Shown here: positions 45,817-54,468 of the stretch, one piece after another
How the letters are laid out: each line of letters opens with the position of its first letter
Numbering within the stretch: the stretch's first letter is position 1
NCBI RefSeq assembly: GCF_005116655.2
Contig: NZ_CP050698.1
Coordinates: 4,566,001-4,630,000, forward strand
Length of the DNA stretch: 64,000 bases
Origin: Desulfosediminicola flagellatus
GTDB lineage: Bacteria > Desulfobacterota > Desulfobulbia > Desulfobulbales > Desulfocapsaceae
Reading direction: 5' to 3'
Made by a program: the position numbers and the translations under genes
Notes under the pieces: generated by a model
Databases searched by the model: none
What the model was told of the DNA's origin: nothing
The model's input: the letters and a program-made list of their open reading frames with translations, nothing else

Positions 45817-47052
45817 ATGATAATTCAGCGAATCAATGCATTGAGAAACAATCGGGGTGCAGTTGCGATCTATGTCGCCCTACTGCTGCCTTTGCTAGTG
45901 ATGATAGCTGCCATAGCTATCGATGTAAACCATGTCTATGGAGTACGCAATGAGCTGCAGAATGCAGCAGATGCCGGTGCGCTGGCAGGAGCATCCGACT
46001 TGTTTGACAGCGCAGGAGAACTAACCGTTACCAACGCGGAAGCTGCTGCGCGTAATCTCACCACAGCAAACGGCACTGGTAATGTACAGGTAGGAACCCC
46101 CACAGTGGAAACAGGGCATTGGTCCTTTGCTGACAAGGTTTTTACCCCTAGCTCCAATACAACCCAGGTGGATTGGCTGGGTAGAACAGCTCAGGAACTC
46201 GATACAGATATTGATTTTATTAATGCGGTCAGGGTGGAGGCCAGACGGGACGACACTCCTTCCTTTTTCGCTAAAGTTTTCGGAATCAATCAGCTTGCCG
46301 TGGCCAATGATGCGGTGGCCTGGATTGGGTTTGCAGGAAGTCTCTTTGTTGACGATGTCGACTGGCCGATTGCAATTTGCCAGGAAGCCATTACCGACGG
46401 GAACACGTTTCGCTGTAATATGGGCAGGATGCTTAATAGCGGTGGCAATACCAATACATCTATGACCGCCATGTGGTCCAACTACACCCAGGGGCCATGC
46501 CAGACTGCCAATAACAGTGATATGAAGGGATTGACAGGCGGCTGTAATGCAGGAAACGACCAAACCCTGATCTTTGGAGAGGGTATGGGCACCCAGAACG
46601 GTGTGCAGGATAACATCCTCGGCAACCTCGTTGACTGCTGGATAAAAAATGCCGACACGGATGAAGATGGTGTCCCTGACGTAACCTGGTCAATGGTCTT
46701 GCCGGTAATTGATTGTTTCGAGGACAACACCTGCTCTCCACTTGTTGGTGCGGTACAGGTAAATATTGTCTGGATCATACATAAAAATGATCCACTTATG
46801 GATGAGGTGCCCCGCAAGATGGGAGACTGGAGTTGTGACGATACAGACCCGTATACCTGCTGGAAGAGTTTCGTCGATAACTTCGGGCTGGAAAATGTAT
46901 CAGGCCCTCCTCAAACACAGGCCGATTATGAGGAAATGTATCAGAAGAAAAATATATTCTTTCTGACCGAGTGTACAAAGTTAGAACCACGCGGTACGAG
47001 CGGTGGTAATAATTTCGGCATACTGGCAGATGTGCCTGTGCTGGTTGAGTAA
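45817..47052 (+). CDS. tadG: TadG-like pilus assembly protein
   Basis: 411 residues. N terminus RNNRGAVAIYVALLLPLLVMIAAIAIDV matches the TadG/pseudopilin leader, followed by ELQNAADAGALAGASDL, the TadG hallmark. The rest is secreted, with many cysteine pairs (for example CQEAITDGNTFRC, CWIKNADTDEDGVPDVTWSM and DCFEDNTC) suggesting disulfides, and an EF-hand-like DTDEDGVPD segment that could bind calcium. It starts 17 bp after tadE. Confidence 0.88.
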   Translation: MIIQRINALRNNRGAVAIYVALLLPLLVMIAAIAIDVNHVYGVRNELQNAADAGALAGASDLFDSAGELTVTNAEAAARNLTTANGTGNVQVGTPTVETGHWSFADKVFTPSSNTTQVDWLGRTAQELDTDIDFINAVRVEARRDDTPSFFAKVFGINQLAVANDAVAWIGFAGSLFVDDVDWPIAICQEAITDGNTFRCNMGRMLNSGGNTNTSMTAMWSNYTQGPCQTANNSDMKGLTGGCNAGNDQTLIFGEGMGTQNGVQDNILGNLVDCWIKNADTDEDGVPDVTWSMVLPVIDCFEDNTCSPLVGAVQVNIVWIIHKNDPLMDEVPRKMGDWSCDDTDPYTCWKSFVDNFGLENVSGPPQTQADYEEMYQKKNIFFLTECTKLEPRGTSGGNNFGILADVPVLVE

Positions 47053-47114
47053 TACCGGGTAATCCGTAATACGGATACCTGCAATAGCATGACAATTGAA
47101 TGTCAGGAAATTCC

Positions 47115-48278
47115 ATGAGCAATAACGAAACCACACTTTCAGTCCAACTTGCAATAAAAACACCGGATGTCCATCGTGATCTGATGTCCATAGTCAAGGA
47201 GATGGAGTCGTTCACCCTGCAGGATGAGGAAAATGCGGCATGGGCAGACATTCTGGTGCTTGAAATCGGTAATGATCCTGCTACGGAGTTTGAAACTATT
47301 CGTCTACTTGTGAAAGAAAAAGTGGTTGGAACACTCTTTCTCACATCCACCCAAACCACCACCGATATTCTGCTTCCCGCTATGCGGGCCGGAGCGCGGG
47401 AATTTTTCCAGCAACCTATAGATAAAGTTGAGGTTCGGGAAGCATTCAATACTGTTCTACAGAAACAGCTTCAGGATCTGAAGCCTGATGTAGCCAAGGC
47501 TGAGAAAGGCAGAGTCCTGAGTGTGGTAGGTGCAAAGGGAGGTGTCGGCGCCACAACATTTGCGGTAAATTTTGCCACCTCAATTCAGGCGGTGAATAAA
47601 GACCGACTTGTGGCACTGATTGACATGAATCGTTTTATCGGTGAGATTCCGCTTTTTCTCGATCTCGAGACGGATATCAACTGGGAGGAGATCGGTAGAA
47701 ACCTGAGTAGGCTGGATGCCTCGTATCTGCAAAGTGCCATGGTTCGTCATTCATCCGGCGTATTTGTGCTTCCAGCTCCCTGTAAACTTGATTCTGAGAT
47801 GAAGTTGCAAAAAGACTTCCTGTATAAATTGATCAGAACCATGCGAGAGTTCTTTGACGATATTATTGTCGACTGCGGCACGTCTTTCTCTGAAGATGCA
47901 GTCAAGATCTGTCGTGACTCTGAATCCATATATCTTATCTCCACCATGAGTATGCCCTGTATCATTAATGTCCGCAAACTGCAGCAATCGCTTGCCTCTA
48001 CTGCGGGGGTAACTAACGGCAGGCTGCAGGTGGTGGCTAACCGTTTTGAAAAAAAATCTCAGCTGAGCCTTGCTGAGGCGAGCAAGGTGATTGGCAGTGA
48101 AATCGTCAACACTATTCCCAATGACTATTCACTCACCATGTCGGCGGTCAGCAGCGGTAAAACGGTGGCGGAGGTGGCAAAGAGATCGCAGGTCGCCAAA
48201 GCATACCGTAAGCTAGCCGAGTCTGTCTGTACTACTCAGCAAGTTCAAAAGAGTAGGTTCTTCGGGCTGTTCAGATAA
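47115..48278 (+). CDS. cpaE: Tad localisation ATPase CpaE/TadZ
   Basis: 387 residues from the ATG at 47115 (AGGAAAT upstream); an ATG at 47100 lacks a site. An N-terminal receiver-like domain (about 10-125) precedes a MinD/ParA-type ATPase with deviant Walker A GAKGGVGATTFAVNFA and VALIDMNRFIGEIPLFLDLE. TadZ/CpaE proteins place the pilus machine at a cell pole or site. It lies upstream of cpaF in the canonical order. Confidence 0.92.
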   Translation: MSNNETTLSVQLAIKTPDVHRDLMSIVKEMESFTLQDEENAAWADILVLEIGNDPATEFETIRLLVKEKVVGTLFLTSTQTTTDILLPAMRAGAREFFQQPIDKVEVREAFNTVLQKQLQDLKPDVAKAEKGRVLSVVGAKGGVGATTFAVNFATSIQAVNKDRLVALIDMNRFIGEIPLFLDLETDINWEEIGRNLSRLDASYLQSAMVRHSSGVFVLPAPCKLDSEMKLQKDFLYKLIRTMREFFDDIIVDCGTSFSEDAVKICRDSESIYLISTMSMPCIINVRKLQQSLASTAGVTNGRLQVVANRFEKKSQLSLAEASKVIGSEIVNTIPNDYSLTMSAVSSGKTVAEVAKRSQVAKAYRKLAESVCTTQQVQKSRFFGLFR

Positions 48279-48308
48279 TCACGTATTAAGCAAAAAGGAA
48301 ATTCAATC

Positions 48309-49691
48309 GTGGAATTACGGGAAATTCTCAGAAATCTTGAGGAGCATGGCACTCCAGACAGCATCGGGGCAAACCATACTGTGCTGTTGGAAGAGGTAGA
48401 TCTCTCCGATGATTACTTCGAACTGAAGGCCACAATCCATGACCAGTTGGCCAAGGTCATTGATCTTTCCCTGCTCGATGAGATCGAAGAACACCGCCTG
48501 CGTCGCGAGATTAACAAGGCGACAGAGGCTATTCTCAAAGATGATGCTATCGAGGTTATACCTCTCAACGCCAGGGAACATGCACGCCTGTTGAAGGAAA
48601 TTGAAAACGAGGTTATCGGTCTCGGCCCCCTGGAAGACCTGATGAGTGACAACTCTGTCTCTGATATCCTCGTCAACTCCTATAATTCGGTCTATGTTGA
48701 ACGATTCGGCAAATTAGAAAAGAGCAGGGTTCGTTTTAAGGATGATGCACATCTGATGCGCATCATAGAAAAAATCGTCTCTGCTGTTGGCAGACGTATC
48801 GATGAGATCTCACCCATGGTGGACGCGCGCCTCGCTGACGGATCTCGCGTGAACGCCATCATCCCTCCTTTGGCCCTTGATGGTCCATCACTCTCAATCA
48901 GGCGTTTTTCAGTCGACCCGCTCACCCTTAAAGATATGATTCTGCTCAAGACCATCACCGCCCCCCTTGGCGAATTACTGAAGTCAATAGTCGGGGCCAG
49001 GCTGAATGTGCTGATTTCCGGTGGAACCGGTTCGGGTAAAACCACAATGCTCAACGTTATGTCTCAGTTTATCTCTTCCAAAGAGCGCATAGTCACTATT
49101 GAGGATTCAGCAGAACTGCAACTCAAACAGGAACACGTTGTTCGCCTGGAGACGCGACCTCCGAATATAGAGGGCAAAGGCCAGATTACCCAACGGAATC
49201 TGGTACGCAACAGTCTGCGAATGAGACCGGACCGGATCATTATCGGCGAGGTGCGCGGTGCAGAATCCGTAGATATGCTCCAGGCCATGAACACAGGTCA
49301 TGACGGCTCGCTCACTACCGTTCATGCCAACACTCCGGTAGACGCGCTTATGCGCATCGAGACCATGGTAACTATGGCAGGTTTCAACCTGCCCAGTGAA
49401 TATATCAAAAAATATATAGCCTCGGCGATTGATGTAGTGATTCAGGTAGAGCGGCTGATGGATGGTACGCGAAAGGTTGTCAGCCTTCAGGAAATCACCG
49501 GCATGGAGGGCAACGTTATCACCATGCAGGAGATTATCTCCTTTAATCAGCAGGGGGTGGATGCCGAAGGAGGAGTTGTCGGTCACTTCAGAACCCATGG
49601 CATCAGACCGAGATTTTTTGATCGTTTCCTGAAAATGGGGTTGAGTATTCCTGACCTTGAGGTCGATGATGCTGACAGGATGAAGAGGTAA
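48309..49691 (+). CDS. cpaF: Secretion ATPase CpaF/TadA
   Basis: 460 residues, start GTG at 48309 with AAAAAGGAAA upstream. The type II/IV secretion ATPase core shows Walker A GGTGSGKT (238-245), Asp-box IEDSAELQL, Walker B-like RPDRIIIGEVRGAESVDMLQ and the His-box GHDGSLTTVHAN. It powers pilus assembly (and in some systems retraction) at the inner membrane with TadB and TadC. Confidence 0.95.
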   Translation: MELREILRNLEEHGTPDSIGANHTVLLEEVDLSDDYFELKATIHDQLAKVIDLSLLDEIEEHRLRREINKATEAILKDDAIEVIPLNAREHARLLKEIENEVIGLGPLEDLMSDNSVSDILVNSYNSVYVERFGKLEKSRVRFKDDAHLMRIIEKIVSAVGRRIDEISPMVDARLADGSRVNAIIPPLALDGPSLSIRRFSVDPLTLKDMILLKTITAPLGELLKSIVGARLNVLISGGTGSGKTTMLNVMSQFISSKERIVTIEDSAELQLKQEHVVRLETRPPNIEGKGQITQRNLVRNSLRMRPDRIIIGEVRGAESVDMLQAMNTGHDGSLTTVHANTPVDALMRIETMVTMAGFNLPSEYIKKYIASAIDVVIQVERLMDGTRKVVSLQEITGMEGNVITMQEIISFNQQGVDAEGGVVGHFRTHGIRPRFFDRFLKMGLSIPDLEVDDADRMKR

Positions 49692-49694
49692 CCT

Positions 49695-50654
49695 ATGGAA
49701 TATGCTTTTACCGGTGCACTTTTTTGTCTACTCCTGATTATTTTTGAGTTGCTCTATTCGCTCCTGAAAAAAGAGTCGAGCCGGCCTGTGGAGCGTGTAG
49801 TTGAGCGTTACAGCCAGGGCGGAATCTCAGAGGAGCAGGAACTGAATATTCTTTATTATAGAAAATTCAGCGATATTAAATTTTTTGATGCTCTCTTGAG
49901 AGTAAGCCCCATTGCCCGTCGTCTCGACAGCCTGATGCAGCAAGGCGGGGTGAAGATGCTGGTCGGGGTCTTTCTCCTTTTGACTCTGACCATAGGTTCG
50001 GTAGTTTTCCTCCTCTGCTCCATGATTCCGTTTCCTTATCTTTTAAGTGGAGCAGTATCCTTATTTGCCATGACGGTACCCTACCTCTTTCTGCGTTTAC
50101 AGAGGGCGCGCAGGCGCAGCCGCTTTGAAGCCCTTTTCCCAGACGCCTTAGACCTGATGGGCTACTCTCTCAAAGCAGGACACTCCATCGGAGCAAGTTT
50201 CAGGATGGTGGCTGAAGAGATGGCGGGGCCGGTAGGTGAAGAGTTTGGCAGAGTGGTTGAGGAACTGAACTTCGGCCTGGAGCTGGACGCGTCTCTACGA
50301 AACTTTTCTCGCCGGATAGACTCCCCAGAGCTACGTTTTTTTGCCACCTCAGTGATCATTCAGCGGGAGACCGGCGGGAATCTTGTTGAAATGATCGAAA
50401 AAATCTCCGAGGTGGTTCGCAGAAAATTCCGTTTCAGGGAGAAAGTGAAGGCTCTGAGCGCAGAAGGTAAACTTTCAGGAGGTATTTTACTGGCACTGCC
50501 CTTTTTGACCGGGGCGGCACTGCTTATTACCAACCCTGAATATCTGACAGTGCTGGTCAATGACCCCATTGGCCCCTACGTCATAGGTATCGCTATCGCG
50601 ATGATGTCGTTTGGTACCTTTGTTATGTACAAACTGGTACAGTTGGATATGTAA
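49695..50654 (+). CDS. tadB: Tad inner-membrane platform protein TadB
   Basis: 319 residues with hydrophobic segments near the N terminus, around 95-140 and at the C terminus. It contains a type II secretion F (GspF) domain with ARRRSRFEALFPDALDLMGY, LKAGHSIGASFRMVAEEM and IIQRETGGNLVEMIEKISEV. The start is 3 bp after cpaF (RBS GAGG inside the cpaF end). Confidence 0.93.
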   Translation: MEYAFTGALFCLLLIIFELLYSLLKKESSRPVERVVERYSQGGISEEQELNILYYRKFSDIKFFDALLRVSPIARRLDSLMQQGGVKMLVGVFLLLTLTIGSVVFLLCSMIPFPYLLSGAVSLFAMTVPYLFLRLQRARRRSRFEALFPDALDLMGYSLKAGHSIGASFRMVAEEMAGPVGEEFGRVVEELNFGLELDASLRNFSRRIDSPELRFFATSVIIQRETGGNLVEMIEKISEVVRRKFRFREKVKALSAEGKLSGGILLALPFLTGAALLITNPEYLTVLVNDPIGPYVIGIAIAMMSFGTFVMYKLVQLDM

Positions 50655-50737
50655 GGGAAACAATCAGTAAACAAAAAAATTCTATTGCCGGAAGTATTAT
50701 CCGAAGATTTTTAAAGGGGTGGTAAGGAGATGAAAAA

Positions 50738-51691
50738 ATGTTTGCACTGAATACGCCGTTGATACTTTCCGTTGCGACATTTGTGGTATTGATTCTATTG
50801 TATGGTGCGGTTGCCTCACTGGTCTCCGGCCAGAAGAAACGGGATCAACTGCTCAGCAGGACACAACAATGGGGCGGTCAAGCCGTACAAAAAAATAATT
50901 TCCCCGCTTCAACACCTGGCCGTAAATCTGGGAAGTCGCTGCTGCCGTTTGGTCGTTCGTCTCAGAAAGGGCCAATCAGTGAGAGCGGTATTTATGCCAA
51001 TACACCGCTGTTCTACCAGCGTGCCGGCCTCTATAACCCTGGAGTTATAAAGACCTATCAAGGCATTCGATATTTTTTGCTGGTAGCACCATTTTGCTAC
51101 CCACTCTTTTCACATTTCATCCTTCAGCAACCAGTCGGCAGGATGATGATCATGCGGACGTTTGTAGTTGGATGTGTCGGATATTACCTTCCTGTACTCT
51201 GGCTGCGTCTGGTGGCCCGTGCCCGTAAAAAAGAGTTGAACAGGAGTTTCCCCGATGCGCTTGATCTGCTGATGGTGTGCATGGAGGCCGGACTGGGACT
51301 CGATTCAGCCATTAGCAGGGTGTCCCGGGAAATTCATGTGACCTGCCCAGAACTGGGTAAAGAGTTGAAAATTCTCTCGCTTGAGTTGAAGACCGGCATG
51401 TCACGCAATGCCTGCCTGAAAAATCTGGCCCGCAGAACAGACCTACCCGATATTGATAATCTAGTAAGCCTGCTCATCCAGGCGGAAAAGTACGGAACAG
51501 GAGTAGCAAATGCTCTGCGTATTCATGCCGAAGAGATGCGCCAGAAACGATACAGCCGACTTGAGGAAATGGCCGCCAAGCTGCCGGTAAAGCTCGTGGT
51601 ACCATTAACGCTCTTTATATTCCCGGCACTGTTTGTCGTTATTGCCGGTCCTGCAGCAATACAGGTGCTGCGAGTGATAATACAGGGGTAA
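50738..51691 (+). CDS. tadC: Tad inner-membrane platform protein TadC
   Basis: 317 residues, second GspF-type platform protein: RKKELNRSFPDALDLLMVCM, EAGLGLDSAISRVSREI, LIQAEKYGTGVANALRIHAE, and a C-terminal membrane helix. It forms a pair with TadB. RBS AAGGAG upstream; 84 bp after tadB. Confidence 0.93.
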   Translation: MFALNTPLILSVATFVVLILLYGAVASLVSGQKKRDQLLSRTQQWGGQAVQKNNFPASTPGRKSGKSLLPFGRSSQKGPISESGIYANTPLFYQRAGLYNPGVIKTYQGIRYFLLVAPFCYPLFSHFILQQPVGRMMIMRTFVVGCVGYYLPVLWLRLVARARKKELNRSFPDALDLLMVCMEAGLGLDSAISRVSREIHVTCPELGKELKILSLELKTGMSRNACLKNLARRTDLPDIDNLVSLLIQAEKYGTGVANALRIHAEEMRQKRYSRLEEMAAKLPVKLVVPLTLFIFPALFVVIAGPAAIQVLRVIIQG

Positions 51692-51696
51692 AGCAA

Positions 51697-53211
51697 ATGA
51701 ACACAACAATGTGTAGAGGTAAACGAAGGTATCCGGTCGTTTTCTTTTCTTTCCAGCTGCTGGCGCTGCTGTTTGTTGGCGGCTGCAGCACCCATGATGA
51801 TCGTCTCTCATACTTTAATATGTTGGATGACGAGAAGCAGACACAGCAAAATAAACGAGCGGCCAACACATTCTGGGAATCGGTACGACCGATCTCTACC
51901 CTGTCAGCATCACATTACAAGCTGGGGCGTCATTACCAGAAACAGGGAAAATACGAGCAGGCAATAGAAGAATTCTCCAAAACTATTGATATGGATGCCG
52001 GGCTCTGTAAAGCGTACAACGGCATCGGTATGTCGTACGACGCGCTTAAACAGTGCGAACTGGCTCGCAAGGCATATGAACTTGCCCTCCGCTGTGAACC
52101 TGAAAAGGCATATATTTATAATAACTATGGATATTCGAGAATTCTATGCAACCAGTTTGAGCAGGGAATAGCGCTGCTGCGCAAGGCTGAGGAACTGTCT
52201 GCTGACAGCACCCAGGTTAAAAAGAACCTGGAGTTTGCCCGTCTCGCTCTGACCAAAATACCGGGCCCGGATTGTGAAATACCGCTGGCTGATGATACTC
52301 ACTTTGATCTGGCTTTGGCAACTCCCAGAGAACTGGCAGCATATATGGCAAAGGCTGCAGAAAAGCAGCAGCCGAAGGTTAAACCGCAGGCAGATATTAC
52401 TTCAGTGAACGCGAAGAGCCACGAAGCAGCTGCTTCGCCAGATCAACCTGCCCTGCTGGTTCCATCTGTCAGTCCTCTTTTGCAGCCACATCTGCTTGTT
52501 GACAATTTTGAAGCCCCGGAAAATGCGGAGCAGGCCTTACCCATAAGAACTGGTGCCGCTGCTACAGCAAATACCCGAGATACTGTTATCCCGGTTCTAA
52601 AACAGGCAAAATTAAAAGAAATTCAGTCACAACATCCCAAAACACCAGAAACGAGCGGTGTTGAGCATCCCCCCGTACCATTACCCGTAAAACATGTTGA
52701 GACAAAGCCTCCATTGCCTGAAGAAGGTGACACGAAGGAAGTTGCACCTGAATGGCAGGCGAGAGCCTCCAAACATAAGAGACTCGAGGAAAAGTTTCAG
52801 AAGATGGGCAGCCTGGAAAAAACCAACCTGAAAAAAACATATGTGGAGGTATCTAACGGAAACGGTGTAACAGGAATGGCTGGAAGAAGTGCGGAGCTGC
52901 TACGCGACTATGGCTTCAGTGTTCGCCGAATCACCAATGCCCGAAGTTTTCAGTTCAGTGAGAGTTCAGTATTTTACCGGGAAGGGTATCAAAAAGAAGC
53001 ACGCGATCTGGCAGATTTTCTACCGGGAGATCAGCACATACAGAAAGTCGATTCTCTAGGCAGAAGTTCTATAGGGGTCAGGGTTCTACTTGGCAACGAC
53101 CTGGTGGTGCTTGATTTTCCAGAACGATATGCCCACCTGAGTTACATAAAGCTTGAGAATGGGCAGGCAGGAAAATGGAGAGATCTCCCAAGACTTTCGA
53201 TGGATAATTAA
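51697..53211 (+). CDS. TadD-like TPR lipoprotein with C-terminal LytR_C domain
   Basis: 504 residues. Lipobox LLFVGGC (Cys about 30). TPR motifs lie about 70-185 (HYKLGRHYQKQGKYEQAIEE, AYNGIGMSYDALKQCELARK, YIYNNYGYSRILCNQFEQGI). A proline/alanine-rich linker (about 215-370) leads to a LytR_C-type domain (about 380-470; YVEVSNGNGVTGMAGRSAEL, LRDYGFSVRRITNA, VRVLLGNDLVVLDF). TadD-type lipoproteins assist secretin assembly; LytR_C domains occur in envelope and cell-wall proteins, so this could link the pilus to peptidoglycan (inference). Starts 5 bp after tadC. Confidence 0.85.
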   Translation: MNTTMCRGKRRYPVVFFSFQLLALLFVGGCSTHDDRLSYFNMLDDEKQTQQNKRAANTFWESVRPISTLSASHYKLGRHYQKQGKYEQAIEEFSKTIDMDAGLCKAYNGIGMSYDALKQCELARKAYELALRCEPEKAYIYNNYGYSRILCNQFEQGIALLRKAEELSADSTQVKKNLEFARLALTKIPGPDCEIPLADDTHFDLALATPRELAAYMAKAAEKQQPKVKPQADITSVNAKSHEAAASPDQPALLVPSVSPLLQPHLLVDNFEAPENAEQALPIRTGAAATANTRDTVIPVLKQAKLKEIQSQHPKTPETSGVEHPPVPLPVKHVETKPPLPEEGDTKEVAPEWQARASKHKRLEEKFQKMGSLEKTNLKKTYVEVSNGNGVTGMAGRSAELLRDYGFSVRRITNARSFQFSESSVFYREGYQKEARDLADFLPGDQHIQKVDSLGRSSIGVRVLLGNDLVVLDFPERYAHLSYIKLENGQAGKWRDLPRLSMDN

Positions 53212-53226
53212 TAGAGCGAGACCGTA

Positions 53227-54231
53227 ATGAGAATTACCAATGATGCAACAGCGCATGCATGTCTTCAGGATACCAGGAACACACGTTTAAGCGATTTTTT
53301 CAGAAGTGGTTTGGGTATCAGCCTGATTTGTGGGTTTCTCATGAGTGGCTGTTCATCTTTCCAAAAGGATACTTCATTCAACCTGGAGCGCCAGATACAG
53401 CGTCAGCAGGCTGCTCGGGAAATGAAAATGAAGCCATCTTCAAATGAAGAGCATACTGCCCGGGACTATGAAAATATGGGCGACCGCTATATGCTGCGAA
53501 AAGATATCAATCGTGCCTACCTGAATTACATGCGGGGCCTTGAGATCGAACCCGAAAGTGTTTCGCTGCTTGAAAAACAGGCTTCGCTGCTATTGGCAAA
53601 AAATAAATATTTTGAAGCTGGAATTGTTTACCAGAAGTTGCTGAACATTAACAGTGCCAATTCCGAGGCTCTGGAGGGGCAAGGCAGGGCCTATTTCGGG
53701 CTCGGAAAACTGAACGAGGCGGAGGATAATTTTCGGGCAGCACTGGCTATTTCACCAAATCGGTGGAAGACGCATGAATATCTCGGCCTTATCGCCAGTC
53801 AGCAGCAGGATCTCAAGCGGGCAATAGCCTGTTTTGAACAAGCGCTCGAACTTCAACCTGAAAATGATGGATATATCAACAACCTGGCTGTAAGCTACTA
53901 TATTGACGGGGATATTGACGAAGCTCTTCGTTTGCTCAGTGAGTTGGCAAAAAGCTCCCGTACCCGAAAAGTACACAACAATCTTGCCCTCGTATACTTC
54001 AAGTTGGGCTACTATGAGGAAGCAATGGCTTCGTTTAAGCGCGGCTCTGAGAGCGAGGCGGAGGCTTATAATAGCATTGGCTACCAGTTTCTGGTGAGCA
54101 AGCAATTTGTACGGGCAATAGAAGCATTTGAGCGGGCAATTGATTTAAACCCAAAATATTATATTGCTGCCGATAAAAACCTTACTATTGCCAGAAAAGA
54201 GTTCACTGGCAACATTCAAAACCGAATGTAA
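53227..54231 (+). CDS. tadD: TadD-like TPR lipoprotein
   Basis: 334 residues. A hydrophobic segment ends in lipobox FLMSGC (Cys about 42), giving an unusually long pre-lipobox region; a later start could be used but none has a better ribosome site. The rest is a run of TPR repeats from about 75 to 325 (NMGDRYMLRKDINRAYLNYM, ALEGQGRAYFGLGKLNEAED, CFEQALELQPENDGYINNLA, AIEAFERAIDLNPKYYIAAD). Probable pilotin-like factor closing the tad operon, 15 bp after the previous gene. Confidence 0.87.
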   Translation: MRITNDATAHACLQDTRNTRLSDFFRSGLGISLICGFLMSGCSSFQKDTSFNLERQIQRQQAAREMKMKPSSNEEHTARDYENMGDRYMLRKDINRAYLNYMRGLEIEPESVSLLEKQASLLLAKNKYFEAGIVYQKLLNINSANSEALEGQGRAYFGLGKLNEAEDNFRAALAISPNRWKTHEYLGLIASQQQDLKRAIACFEQALELQPENDGYINNLAVSYYIDGDIDEALRLLSELAKSSRTRKVHNNLALVYFKLGYYEEAMASFKRGSESEAEAYNSIGYQFLVSKQFVRAIEAFERAIDLNPKYYIAADKNLTIARKEFTGNIQNRM

Positions 54232-54468
54232 TGCTCTACATAGCTTCGTATAGGGCAAATTCTGATCACAAGTTTTTACTCTGCAAGAGTCACCGTCATC
54301 TTCCGGCGTTTCCCCTTGAGTAGTCGAGCTTGTGTTATCGACAGAAATAATCGCCCAATAAGGTAAATAATCGCTTGCAACAGCTCTCCTGCAATACTCA
54401 TCCCTATCGTCAAATAAAACCTGAATTTATCTAGAAATCATGTCTGAAATAACCAAGAGATAACGGAA

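Noticed and set aside
46796..47449. 217-codon minus-strand frame across tadG/cpaE
   Set aside because: It overlaps two well-supported pilus genes and shows no recognisable product.
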